Part shown: piece by piece, positions 1 to 6,615 of the stretch
Position numbering within the stretch: the stretch's first letter is position 1
Layout: every line of letters begins with the position of its first letter
Source of the DNA: an uncultured Clostridia bacterium
GTDB taxonomy: Bacteria; Bacillota; Clostridia; Christensenellales; Aristaeellaceae
DNA length: 18,037 nt
NCBI GenBank assembly: GCA_934643825.1
Contig: CAKUCW010000045.1
Coordinates: 1-18,037 of the forward strand
Direction of reading: 5' to 3'
The notes under the pieces: model-generated
The model's input: only the letters and a program-made list of their open reading frames with translations
Database searches by the model: none
What the model was told of the DNA's origin: nothing
Made by a program: the position numbers and the translations under genes

Positions 1-2
1 TT

Positions 3-107
3 TGTTCGCTTCTGGCACTGACCCTCACCTGCACAGTGTTCTGGGTCAGCGCCGAAGAAAACCCGGTTCAAACCATTGTTACTCTATCATGCTGTGTGAT
101 ATTTTAG
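3..107 (+). CDS. possible 3' fragment of an unidentified gene, very uncertain
   Basis: An open frame enters from the left edge and stops with TAG at 105-107, giving about 34 residues. Its first half reads like the core and cleavage region of a signal peptide (LLALTLTCTVFWVSA, then EENP). G/C is common at third positions up to about position 75 and much rarer after it. The last 15 or so residues are unconvincing, so this may be a broken or frameshifted gene, or no gene. A terminator lies 57 bases downstream, which fits transcription arriving from the left. No function can be given. Confidence 0.2.
   Translation, partial: CSLLALTLTCTVFWVSAEENPVQTIVTLSCCVIF
9..57. other. large imperfect stem-loop at the left edge
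   Basis: CTTC, GGC and CTGACCC (9-24, with one bulged T and one A-C mismatch) pair with GGGTCAG, GCC and GAAG (43-57). That gives about 14 pairs around an 18-base loop. It overlaps the doubtful partial frame, so it may be the 3' part of a structured RNA or a chance fold inside coding sequence. Confidence 0.35.
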
Positions 108-163
108 CAGATGCATGTGTATGAAAATGCCCCTTGACAAAACTGTTTGTGAAATAGAAAGGG

Positions 164-185
164 CAAGGCTTTGCCTTGTTTTTTT
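164..185 (+). terminator. Rho-independent terminator
   Basis: The arms CAAGGC (164-169) and GCCTTG (173-178) close on a TTT loop and are followed at once by seven T residues (179-185). This ends whatever is transcribed in from the left and insulates the HAD gene, which has its own promoter further on. Confidence 0.7.
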
Positions 186-267
186 CGAAAAAGGAACGAT
201 TTGGAAAAACATTATACTGCAAAACAGGGGATGAGAGAAGGGCGAATGGATATTTTGCGGAAAAGAT

Positions 268-297
268 TTGACGGATGAGGGCGCATTGCTGTACAAT
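268..297 (+). promoter_or_regulatory. sigma-A type promoter for the HAD-ydcF pair
   Basis: TTGACG (268-273) and TACAAT (292-297) are separated by 18 bases. Transcription would start near 304, about 20 bases before the chosen start codon of the HAD gene. This argues against an in-frame ATG at 275, which lies inside the promoter. Confidence 0.65.
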
Positions 298-322
298 AGG
301 CGCAAAACAGAAGGAAATGAGG

Positions 323-985
323 ATGATGAAGGTGAATGTGAAGGCGGTCATTTGGGATCTGGATGGGACGCTGCTCAATACGCTCGAGGATTTGGCGGCA
401 AGCACGAATGCGGCGCTTGCGTCCTGCGGCATGCCGACGCACACGGTGGACGAGGTGCGCATGTTTGTCGGCAACGGCATCGGCAAGCTGATGGAGCGTG
501 CCGTTCCGCAGGGACGAGAGAATCCGCTGTTTCAAAAGGCATATGACGCGTTTGTCGCGCATTACGGTGCGCACAGCCGCGACCATACGAAGCCCTATGA
601 CGGCGTGATGGAGCTGCTCGACGCGCTGAGCGCAAAGGGCGTGAAGCTCGCCATCGTATCCAACAAGATTGACTTCGCCGTCAAGGAACTGAGCCGCGAT
701 TACTTCCCCGGCAGGATGCAGGTTGCGGTGGGCGATGACCCGAGCCGCAGACGCAAGCCTGCGCCGGACAGTGTGTTGGAAGCGATGCGGCAGATGGGCG
801 TCACGCGGGAGGAAACCGTCTACGTCGGCGATTCGGATGTAGATGTGGAAACGGCACGCAATGCGGGCGTGACCTGCTGCGCGGTGAGCTGGGGCTTCCG
901 CTCGGTGCAGTGCCTGAAGGAAGCGGGCGCGACGCACATCGCCGAAACGCCGAAAGAGCTGCTGGCGATGCTGGAGGCGCTGTGA
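323..985 (+). CDS. HAD-superfamily hydrolase, phosphoglycolate phosphatase-like
   Basis: Soluble 220-residue phosphatase of the HAD superfamily, closest in look to the Gph/phosphoglycolate phosphatase group. Motif I is DLDGT with Asp12 as likely nucleophile and Asp14 as acid/base. A helical cap follows (about 20-90). Motif II is the Ser in VSNK (113-115), motif III is Lys145 in RRKPAPD, and motif IV is GDSDVD (169-174). All catalytic positions are present. The start at 323 is chosen because AAGGAA (311-316) sits 6 bases before it; an ATG at 326 is equally possible, and a longer frame from 275 would begin inside the promoter. It overlaps the next gene by four bases (GTGA), so the two are translationally coupled. 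The natural substrate cannot be read from the sequence: phosphoglycolate, pyrophosphate and other small phosphoesters all occur in this family. Confidence 0.88.
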   Translation: MMKVNVKAVIWDLDGTLLNTLEDLAASTNAALASCGMPTHTVDEVRMFVGNGIGKLMERAVPQGRENPLFQKAYDAFVAHYGAHSRDHTKPYDGVMELLDALSAKGVKLAIVSNKIDFAVKELSRDYFPGRMQVAVGDDPSRRRKPAPDSVLEAMRQMGVTREETVYVGDSDVDVETARNAGVTCCAVSWGFRSVQCLKEAGATHIAETPKELLAMLEAL

Positions 986-1551
986 AAAACAACTATCACG
1001 CGGTGCTTGTGCTGGGACTTGAACTGAACCCGGACGACAGCGCGACGCCTGAGCTGGAAGCGCGTTTGCAGACTGCGGCAGAGGTCTGGCGAAGGATGGA
1101 CGCGGACTGCGGAAAAATCGTGCTGTGCGGCGGTGTTCAGCCCGGGCATCATACGGCGGAAGCGGACGTGATGGCAAAATGGCTCAGGCAGGCAGGCGTT
1201 CCGGAGGAGCGAATCATCTTGGAAAGGCAGTCGCAGGACACGATGGGCAACTGCCGCTGCGCGGCAAGGCTGCTCGGCGGGGCAGAAGGAAAGCGCGTGC
1301 TGGTCGTGACGAGTGACTACCATTTGCCGCGGGCGGTGATGACGGCGCGGCGCGTCGGCTTTCGGGCGGACGGCAAGGCGGCAAAAACAACAGGTAAGGC
1401 AAAAAAGATGCTTATGGAAGCCTGCCATATCCTCGATCTGCTTTTGGGATGGCAGGATGAGGGAAAGCGCCGCCCCGCATGGACGTATGCGCTTTTTGGC
1501 GTGGTCTTCGGGAAAGACGAAGCGGAAGATAAAAGAAAAAAGCCGGTTTAA
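982..1551 (+). CDS. YdcF/SanA-family protein (DUF218)
   Basis: A 189-residue protein with the DUF218 pattern: an early strand VLVLGLEL (8-15), a Gly-rich CGGV turn (49-52), TAEADVM (58-64), the acidic and Asn-containing stretch E.QSQDTMGN (81-90), and VTSDYHLPRA (109-118), the most conserved block of the family. Members include E. coli YdcF, SanA and ElyC; some bind S-adenosylmethionine or affect envelope integrity, but the biochemical role is not settled. Unlike many relatives it has no membrane segment at the N terminus; residues 146-156 are only mildly hydrophobic. It starts with GTG inside the stop of the HAD gene, with GGAGG just before it, so it is coupled to that gene. No terminator is evident after it; the ribU promoter begins 20 bases on. 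Confidence 0.82.
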   Translation: MKNNYHAVLVLGLELNPDDSATPELEARLQTAAEVWRRMDADCGKIVLCGGVQPGHHTAEADVMAKWLRQAGVPEERIILERQSQDTMGNCRCAARLLGGAEGKRVLVVTSDYHLPRAVMTARRVGFRADGKAAKTTGKAKKMLMEACHILDLLLGWQDEGKRRPAWTYALFGVVFGKDEAEDKRKKPV

Positions 1552-1570
1552 ACTGTATGCGAAAAGTGGC

Positions 1571-1599
1571 TTGACAGGTCTGTGTCACATGGATATAAT
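1571..1599 (+). promoter_or_regulatory. consensus sigma-A promoter for the ribU leader
   Basis: TTGACA (1571-1576) and TATAAT (1594-1599) are both perfect consensus hexamers with the ideal 17-base spacer. Transcription should start near 1606, some 25 bases before the riboswitch. A promoter this strong suits control at the level of termination rather than initiation. Confidence 0.9.
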
Positions 1600-1629
1600 A
1601 AAGGCAACTGAATAGCAAGACCTTTGAGA

Positions 1630-1738
1630 GATCTTCAGGGCAGGGTGCAAGTCCCTACCGGCGGTACAGCCCGCGAGCCGCAGAGCGGTTGATTCGGTGA
1701 AACTCCGAAGCCGACAGTATAGTCTGGATGGAAGAAGC
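1630..1738 (+). promoter_or_regulatory. FMN riboswitch (RFN element)
   Basis: The classical RFN aptamer landmarks appear in order: CAGGGCAGGGTG (1636-1647), TCCCTACCGGCGGTA, GCCCGCGAGCC, GATTCGGTGAAACTCCGA (1691-1708), GCCGACAGTATAGTC and TGGATG (1725-1730). Helix P1 forms between TCTTC (1632-1636) and GAAGA (1731-1735). The family binds flavin mononucleotide and turns off riboflavin synthesis or uptake genes when FMN is plentiful. Here it lies between a consensus promoter and an intrinsic terminator upstream of ribU, so premature termination is the likely mechanism. Confidence 0.96.
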
Positions 1739-1768
1739 GTTCATCTCCTTTTTTGATGCTGAATTTTC

Positions 1769-1804
1769 AGCCCCTGATCGCTCAGCTTTCAGGGGCTTGT
1801 TTTT
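1769..1804 (+). terminator. riboswitch-linked intrinsic terminator
   Basis: AGCCCCTGA (1769-1777) and TCAGGGGCT (1789-1797) form a perfect 9-bp stem with an 11-base loop, followed by TGTTTTT. It sits 31 bases after the FMN aptamer and 41 before the ribU start codon, the usual place for an expression platform. FMN binding would be expected to favour this hairpin and shut off ribU and the genes behind it. Confidence 0.88.
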
Positions 1805-1816
1805 CGGAAATCAAAA

Positions 1817-1828
1817 GCGCGAAAGCGC
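1817..1828 (+). other. GNRA-loop hairpin just before the ribU ribosome binding site
   Basis: GCGC (1817-1820), a GAAA tetraloop and GCGC (1825-1828) make a small stable hairpin four bases before the AGGAG of ribU. It may keep the binding site open or stabilise the 5' end of readthrough mRNA. This is inference; it could be chance. Confidence 0.45.
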
Positions 1829-1845
1829 AAAAGGAGTTTTTTACC

Positions 1846-2448
1846 ATGGCAGACACGAGAAAGAAAAATGACACCCTGTTCATCATGACCCGCTGCGGCA
1901 TCCTCGCGGCGATGGCGGTCATCCTGTATTACATCGAGATTCCGGTCGTCGCGTTTTACAAGCTGGATCTCTCGACGCTTCCGGCGATTCTGGCGGGCTT
2001 TGCGATGGGCCCGATTCCGGGCGTGGCGGTCGTTGTCATCAAGAATCTGGTTCACATGCTCGGCACGAGCACGGCGTGCGTCGGCGAGCTGGCGGACATC
2101 ATCATGTCCAGCTGCTTCATCATTCCGGCGAGCCTGATCTATCGCAGCCACAAGAACAAGAAGGGCGCGGCGGTTTCCATGCTGGTCGGCACGGTGCTGA
2201 TGACGATTGCGGGCGTGCTGGTCAACTACTTCATCCTGATTCCTGCGTATCAGACGCTGATGAACCTGCCGCTGGAAGTCATCGTCGGCATGGGCACGAA
2301 GGTTTGGAGCTACATCGACAACACGGTGAAGCTGGTCGTGTTTATCACCGCTCCGTTCAACATTCTCAAGGGCGCGGTGCTCAGCGTGGTGACGTACCTG
2401 CTGTATAAGCGCGTTTCTCCGCTGCTTCACCAGAAGAGCGTGAGATAA
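1846..2448 (+). CDS. ribU: riboflavin transporter, ECF substrate-binding subunit RibU
   Basis: Integral membrane S component of an energy-coupling factor transporter, 200 residues, that binds riboflavin and works with a shared EcfA-EcfA'-EcfT module not present here. Five or six hydrophobic segments are visible, near 12-32, 43-65, 80-98, 108-133 and 158-186. Family landmarks are YKLDLSTLPAILAGFAMGP (39-56), GTSTACVGELAD (73-84) and the C-terminal APFNILKGAVLSVVTYLLY. The ATG at 1846 is preceded by AAGGAG (1831-1836). A frame running back to 1753 would start inside the riboswitch terminator and is rejected. The FMN riboswitch in front is independent support for the riboflavin assignment. The stop is 10 to 20 bases from tsaE, with no terminator between them, so the downstream genes probably share this transcript. 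Confidence 0.95.
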   Translation: MADTRKKNDTLFIMTRCGILAAMAVILYYIEIPVVAFYKLDLSTLPAILAGFAMGPIPGVAVVVIKNLVHMLGTSTACVGELADIIMSSCFIIPASLIYRSHKNKKGAAVSMLVGTVLMTIAGVLVNYFILIPAYQTLMNLPLEVIVGMGTKVWSYIDNTVKLVVFITAPFNILKGAVLSVVTYLLYKRVSPLLHQKSVR

Positions 2449-2467
2449 AAAAGTATAGGTGAGAGAT

Positions 2468-2965
2468 TTGCTGGATATCCTTTGCGAAAACGAAAGACAG
2501 ATGCAGCGCCTGGGCTATTGCCTTGGCGCTTGCCTGCGTGTAGGCGACGTGGTTTTGCTGACGGGCGAGATGGGCGCGGGCAAGAGCGTATTGACCCGGG
2601 CGGCGGCGCGTGCGCTGGGCGTACAGGGCGCTGTGCCCAGCCCGACGTTCACCATCCTCAACATTCACGAGGGGCGGGAGATGAAGCTCTACCACTTCGA
2701 CCTGTATCGCCTGGCGGACGCGGATGAGCTTTACGGCATGGGGCTTGACGAATATATCCCGTCGGAGGACGGCGCAAGCCTGATTGAATGGCCGCAGATG
2801 GCGCAGGAAGCTATGCCGGAGGACGCGCTGCATGTGGATATCGTTTATGCGCAGGACGGCACGGCGCGTGTGGCGACGCTGACGCCCGGCGGAGCGTTTG
2901 ACGAAGAGAGAATCGACGAAATCAAGCGGAAGCTGGAGGAAATTCATGAATATCCTGATGATTGA
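2468..2965 (+). CDS. tsaE: tRNA t6A synthesis ATPase TsaE
   Basis: Small cytoplasmic ATPase (165 residues from this start) needed with TsaB and TsaD to make N6-threonylcarbamoyladenosine at position 37 of ANN-decoding tRNAs. The Walker A loop GEMGAGKS lies at residues 33-40, followed by the family motifs SPTF, YHFDLYRL and LIEWP. Two starts are possible: GTG at 2459 or TTG at 2468. I prefer TTG because AGGTGA (2457-2462) lies 5 bases upstream of it, whereas the GTG sits inside that same sequence and has no binding site of its own. The 3' end overlaps tsaB by 20 bases, which indicates translational coupling. The order tsaE-tsaB-rimI matches ydiB-ydiC-ydiD of Bacillus; tsaD, often next in that series, is absent from this window. 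Confidence 0.93.
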   Translation: MLDILCENERQMQRLGYCLGACLRVGDVVLLTGEMGAGKSVLTRAAARALGVQGAVPSPTFTILNIHEGREMKLYHFDLYRLADADELYGMGLDEYIPSEDGASLIEWPQMAQEAMPEDALHVDIVYAQDGTARVATLTPGGAFDEERIDEIKRKLEEIHEYPDD

Positions 2966-3650
2966 TACATCCGGCCCGGCGTGCGGCGTGGCGATCATGC
3001 GCGATGGCAGGCTGATTTATGAGGCAGAGCTGGTCAACAAGCAGACGCACAGCCAGCGCGTCATGCCGATGGCGGACGCGGCGCTGGCGATGAGCGACAT
3101 GACGACGGCGGAGATTGACGTATTCGGCGCGGTCACGGGCCCCGGCTCGTTCACGGGCGTGCGCATCGGCGTTTCGACGGTCAAGGCGCTGGCGCACGCG
3201 GCGGGCAAGCCCTGCGTGGCGGTCGATGCGCTGGAAGCGCTGGCGGCGAACGTGACGGCGTTTGACGGTGTGGTCTGCCCGATTCTCGATGCGCGTGCCC
3301 AGCAGGTCTACGGCGCGATTTTCAAAAACGGAGAGCGCGTGCTGGAGGATACGGTGGAGAAGCTGGCGCTCTTCCTTGACCGCGTGGAAGCGACGGGCGA
3401 GGACGCGCTGTTCCTTGGCGACGGCGCACCGGGATTTGAAAACGCCATTCGCGAACGTCTGGGCGAAAAGGCGCATTTCGTTTCCGCTCAGCATATGGGT
3501 CTGCGTGCGGGAAGCGCCTGTGCGCTGGCGGCAAAGCGGCTGGAAGCGGGCGAAGAACCGCTCAGCTATCTGACGCTGCTCCCGCTGTATCTGCGTGCGC
3601 CGCAGGCGGAAAGAGAGCGTGCGGCGCGGGAGGCGGCGAAGCATGAGTGA
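2946..3650 (+). CDS. tsaB: tRNA t6A synthesis protein TsaB
   Basis: A 234-residue, catalytically inactive member of the ASKHA/Kae1-like fold that dimerises with TsaD and is required for t6A formation. The N terminus NILMIDTSGPACGVAI has the phosphate-1 loop of the fold, and GPGSFTGVRIG near residue 60-70 is the TsaB signature. The ATG at 2946 lies within the end of tsaE and is preceded by GGAGGA (2935-2940) at 5 bases. A longer in-frame start at 2898 would add a charged, unrelated stretch and is rejected. The gene overlaps rimI by 8 bases, so tsaE, tsaB and rimI should be made as a unit. Length and both signature blocks are typical, with nothing missing. Confidence 0.94.
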   Translation: MNILMIDTSGPACGVAIMRDGRLIYEAELVNKQTHSQRVMPMADAALAMSDMTTAEIDVFGAVTGPGSFTGVRIGVSTVKALAHAAGKPCVAVDALEALAANVTAFDGVVCPILDARAQQVYGAIFKNGERVLEDTVEKLALFLDRVEATGEDALFLGDGAPGFENAIRERLGEKAHFVSAQHMGLRAGSACALAAKRLEAGEEPLSYLTLLPLYLRAPQAERERAAREAAKHE

Positions 3651-4122
3651 GCCGATGATCCGCCCGATTCGCGAGGAGGACGTATCGCAGATTCACGAAA
3701 TCGAAAAGGCATGCTTTGCGATGCCGTGGTCGGAGGAATCCATCCTGCACGATGTGAAGGAAAACGTCGTGGCACGCTGGCTGGTTTTGGATGACGGAGA
3801 GGGCAATGTGCTCGCCTACGCGGGCATGTGGTTCGTGCTGGACGAGGCACATGTATGCAACGTTGCCGTTCGTCCGGACTGCCGCGGAAAGGGATACGGC
3901 AAGCGCATCTTTCAGGCGCTGATCGACCTCGCGATGGAAAACTCGATGGCGATGATCACACTGGAGGTTCGCAGGAGCAACACGGTTGCGCAGAATCTCT
4001 ATCACGCCTGCGGCATGCTCGACGTAGGATATCGCAAGCGGTATTATGAGGATAATAAAGAGGACGCGCTCATCATGTACCGCGATTTCGTCTATCCCGA
4101 AGACGGCGAAAAGCAGGCGTAA
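3643..4122 (+). CDS. rimI: ribosomal-protein-alanine acetyltransferase RimI family
   Basis: GNAT-fold N-acetyltransferase of 159 residues. The acetyl-CoA loop CRGKGYGKR (the R-x-x-G-x-G motif) follows the strand VCNVAVRPD. The next strand, MITLEVRRSNTVAQNLYHACGM, carries the Asn and Tyr typical of RimI. RimI acetylates the N-terminal alanine of ribosomal protein S18 in E. coli; in Gram-positive bacteria the substrate range is less certain. The ATG at 3643 overlaps the tsaB stop by 8 bases, with GGAGGCGG just upstream; the in-frame start at 3595 lies well inside tsaB and gives an Arg-rich false N terminus. The position after tsaB is the usual one for this family. A likely terminator follows about 30 bases after the stop. 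Confidence 0.9.
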   Translation: MSEPMIRPIREEDVSQIHEIEKACFAMPWSEESILHDVKENVVARWLVLDDGEGNVLAYAGMWFVLDEAHVCNVAVRPDCRGKGYGKRIFQALIDLAMENSMAMITLEVRRSNTVAQNLYHACGMLDVGYRKRYYEDNKEDALIMYRDFVYPEDGEKQA

Positions 4123-4153
4123 ACCGTACAGAAGACATACAATTCAGAGGACA

Positions 4154-4186
4154 AGGGCTGTCAATCGGCGCTGCCCTCTTTTCTTT
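4154..4186 (+). terminator. probable intrinsic terminator after rimI
   Basis: AGGGC (4154-4158) pairs with GCCCT (4173-4177), with two more inner pairs after one mismatch, followed by CTTTTCTTTT. The stem is short but the T-rich tail is good. It would close the ribU-tsaE-tsaB-rimI transcript. Confidence 0.5.
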
Positions 4187-4258
4187 TGGCGAAAAATGGA
4201 GTACAATATTAGAATCCGGAATCATGGGGATGACTAGATTAGGAATAGGGGCGAAGGG

Positions 4259-5053
4259 ATGCAGCTTGACATTCGCGGAACGACGGTCGATGTGACGGTA
4301 AGCGGAGAAAAGGGGCGCGGCGTATTGCTGCTGCACGGATTCATGTGTTCGGCGCAGATGATGAGCAGCGTGCAATCGGCGTTAAGCGGACAGATGCGCG
4401 TGGCAGCTGTTGATTTTCCCGGACACGGGAAAAACGGAAAGAGTGCGCCGCCGCCGAAGCCTTGGGGCGTACCGGATTACATGGAGATGACCGCGGAGAT
4501 CATCCGCAGGCTGAATCTGGCGCCGTGCGACATCGTCGCCCATTCCTTCGGCGCGAGGGTTGCGATTCTTTTGGCGGCGACCTATCCCGAACTGATCGGG
4601 CGCATGATTCTGACCGGCGCGGCGGGCATCAAAAAGCCGAAGACCGGCGGGGCAAACATGAAGCAGAAGCTGTATAAAGGGCTTCGCGGCGCGGTCAACC
4701 TGATGGATAAGACCCGCCTGTTTGGAAATCTGCCGGAGAAGGGGCGCGAAGCGCTCGTACAGCGGTTCGGCTCGGCAGATTACAAGGCTCTTTCGCCGGA
4801 GATGCGCAAGACGTTCGTCAAGATCATTTCTCAGGATCTGACCGACGAACTGCCGCACATCAAGGCGCCGACGCTGCTCTACTGGGGCGAGGACGACACG
4901 GAAACGCCGCTCTGGATGGGCAGGATGATGGAAGAGAAGATTCCCGATGCGGGGCTGGTTGTGGAGAAGGGCGCAGGTCACTTCGCCTATCTGGAACAGA
5001 ATCAGCGCTTTTTGCGCATCGTGAGAAATTTCCTGCTGGAGGGTAGAGTGTGA
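4259..5053 (+). CDS. alpha/beta hydrolase
   Basis: A 264-residue alpha/beta-fold hydrolase without an obvious signal peptide. The oxyanion region is LLLHGF (23-28), followed by VDFPGHGKNG (51-60). The nucleophile elbow is VAHSFGA, with Ser96 the likely nucleophile in an A-H-S-F-G context, where the first Gly of the usual G-x-S-x-G is replaced by Ala. The acid is in YWGEDDTETP (Asp212 or Asp213) and the general base is His241 in GAGHFAYLE. The triad is therefore complete. The substrate cannot be told from the sequence; lipases, esterases and C-C hydrolases share this pattern. The stop overlaps the GTG of the MurF-like gene by four bases, linking it to the cell-wall pair that follows. Purine-rich AGGGG and GAAGGG precede the ATG. 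No convincing promoter was found in the short gap upstream. Confidence 0.85.
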   Translation: MQLDIRGTTVDVTVSGEKGRGVLLLHGFMCSAQMMSSVQSALSGQMRVAAVDFPGHGKNGKSAPPPKPWGVPDYMEMTAEIIRRLNLAPCDIVAHSFGARVAILLAATYPELIGRMILTGAAGIKKPKTGGANMKQKLYKGLRGAVNLMDKTRLFGNLPEKGREALVQRFGSADYKALSPEMRKTFVKIISQDLTDELPHIKAPTLLYWGEDDTETPLWMGRMMEEKIPDAGLVVEKGAGHFAYLEQNQRFLRIVRNFLLEGRV

Positions 5054-6600
5054 AATTCCTTTTGATGATCTTGCAGGCGGTTGCGCTGGGCTGCGCGAGC
5101 GCGGCGGCAGGTCGCCGCGTGCTGCATTATTTGCAGCTGGAGAGCTATCAGCTGCCGGGTTATGTGAAAAGCGTGAAGCGCAACGCGGCGCGTGCGCTCA
5201 TTCCGCCGGTCGCCATGGCGGCGGCAGGCGTGGCGGCGCTCGTCGTGAGCGGGCTGTCGGGTCTGGCGCTGCTGCTGGAGGCGCTGATGGCGCTGCTGCT
5301 GGTCGTGCGGGCGAGCAAGGAGAAGGCGAAGAAGCCTTTCGTTGTGACCGAGCGCGTCAAGCGGCTGATTGCGGTTCACGCCGCGGTGAACACGCTGCTG
5401 GCGTTCATCCTGCTGTGGATTTCGCCCGTGCTGGCGTATCTGCTTCCGGCGTTTGAGCCGGCGCTGCTGATGCTGGCGGCGGTGATTGCCGCGCCGATGG
5501 AGAAGCACATCGCCAATCAGTTTGTCAAGGACGCGCAGGCGCGGCTTGACGCGATGCCGAACCTGATCAAGATCGGCATCACGGGCAGCTACGGTAAGAC
5601 GAGTACGAAGTTCCTGCTGAGGGACATTCTGTCGGTGAAATACAGCGTGCTGGCGACGCCGTCGAGCTTTAACACGACGATGGGCGTGACCCGCGTCATC
5701 CGTGAGCAGCTGACGCCCGCACATCAGGTGTTCATCGCCGAGATGGGCGCCCGCCATGTGGGGGACATCAAGGAGCTGGTCGAGCTGGTTCATCCGTCGA
5801 TGGGACTGATTACATCGGTCGGGCCGCAGCATCTGGACACGTTCGGAACGATCGAGCGCGTGCGCGATACGAAATATGAGCTGATCGACGGATTGCCCAA
5901 GGACGGAACGGCGATTTTCGCACGGGACGGCGCAATCTGCGAGGAACTTTACGCCAGATGCCCGCTGGAACACAAGTATATGCCGGGCATGCTGGTCGAT
6001 GCGAAGGAGATTGCCAGCGGCCCGTGGGGAACGCGGTTCACGCTTGTGGACACCCGGACGGGGGAGCAGGCTTCCTGCCAGACGAGGCTGTTGGGCGAAC
6101 ACTCCATCTCCAACCTGCTGCTGTGCTGCACGGCGGCGCGTGCGCTGGGGATGACGCTGGAGGAAATCGCGCTGGGCGTATCGCACTGCCAGCCGGTTGA
6201 GCATCGGCTTGAGCTGCTGGACGGCGGCGCGGGCATCAGCATCATCGACGACGCGTTTAACGCGAATCCGGTCGGCGCACAATGTGCGCTGCGCGTGATC
6301 GCGGGTTTCCCGGGACGGAGAATCATCATCACGCCGGGCATGGTTGAGCTGGGCGGCGAGGAAGCCGCCTTCAACCGGAAGTTTGGCGAGCAGATGGCAA
6401 AGAGCGTGGATCTCGCGATACTGGTCGGCAAAAAGCATACACAGCCCATTGTCGAGGGCTTGAAAAACGCGGGATTTCCGCAGGAAAACATACATGTGGT
6501 GGGCAACTTGGAAGAAAGCACGACGCTGCTTCATTCGATCATGAAAGCGGGCGATGTGGTGCTTTACGAAAACGATCTGCCGGATAATTACAGCGAGTGA
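5050..6600 (+). CDS. membrane-anchored MurF-like Mur ligase
   Basis: A 516-residue protein with the central and C-terminal domains of the Mur ligases, closest to MurF, which joins D-Ala-D-Ala to the UDP-MurNAc-tripeptide. The ATP loop GITGSYGKTSTK is at 176-187, followed by SSFNTTMGVTRVI, EMGARHVGDI (231-240) and TSVGPQHLDTFG (255-266). LLGEHSISN ends near 355, and the MurF-type IIDDAFNANP is at 399-408. The usual MurF N-terminal domain that holds the UDP-MurNAc part is missing. Residues 1-155 instead hold hydrophobic segments near 1-20, 48-87 and 108-150, joined by a basic stretch. The GTG start overlaps the hydrolase stop; Ddl follows 15 bases on. It may be a membrane-bound MurF variant or act on a lipid-linked or different acceptor. 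The family call is firm, the exact reaction is not. Confidence 0.85.
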   Translation: MKFLLMILQAVALGCASAAAGRRVLHYLQLESYQLPGYVKSVKRNAARALIPPVAMAAAGVAALVVSGLSGLALLLEALMALLLVVRASKEKAKKPFVVTERVKRLIAVHAAVNTLLAFILLWISPVLAYLLPAFEPALLMLAAVIAAPMEKHIANQFVKDAQARLDAMPNLIKIGITGSYGKTSTKFLLRDILSVKYSVLATPSSFNTTMGVTRVIREQLTPAHQVFIAEMGARHVGDIKELVELVHPSMGLITSVGPQHLDTFGTIERVRDTKYELIDGLPKDGTAIFARDGAICEELYARCPLEHKYMPGMLVDAKEIASGPWGTRFTLVDTRTGEQASCQTRLLGEHSISNLLLCCTAARALGMTLEEIALGVSHCQPVEHRLELLDGGAGISIIDDAFNANPVGAQCALRVIAGFPGRRIIITPGMVELGGEEAAFNRKFGEQMAKSVDLAILVGKKHTQPIVEGLKNAGFPQENIHVVGNLEESTTLLHSIMKAGDVVLYENDLPDNYSE

Positions 6601-6615
6601 GGAGCGTGTGAATAG

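Noticed and set aside
61..85. GGTTCAAACC resembling a tRNA T-arm
   Set aside because: The bases on the 3' side do not pair with those on the 5' side, and no acceptor or anticodon arm can be formed.
134..162. TTGACA at 134-139 as a -35 box
   Set aside because: No acceptable -10 hexamer at 16-18 bases, and the terminator at 164-185 would stop any transcript at once.
2404..2409. TATAAG near the end of ribU as an internal promoter for tsaE
   Set aside because: No -35 box at a suitable distance and no TGn extension. It remains a place to check by 5'-end mapping.
4179..4207. Possible promoter before the alpha/beta hydrolase (TACAAT at 4202-4207)
   Set aside because: The -10 box is good, but the only reasonable -35 (TTGGCG at 4186) is 10 bases away, and at 17 bases there is only TTTTCT. 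There is no TGn extension. Not reported as a feature.
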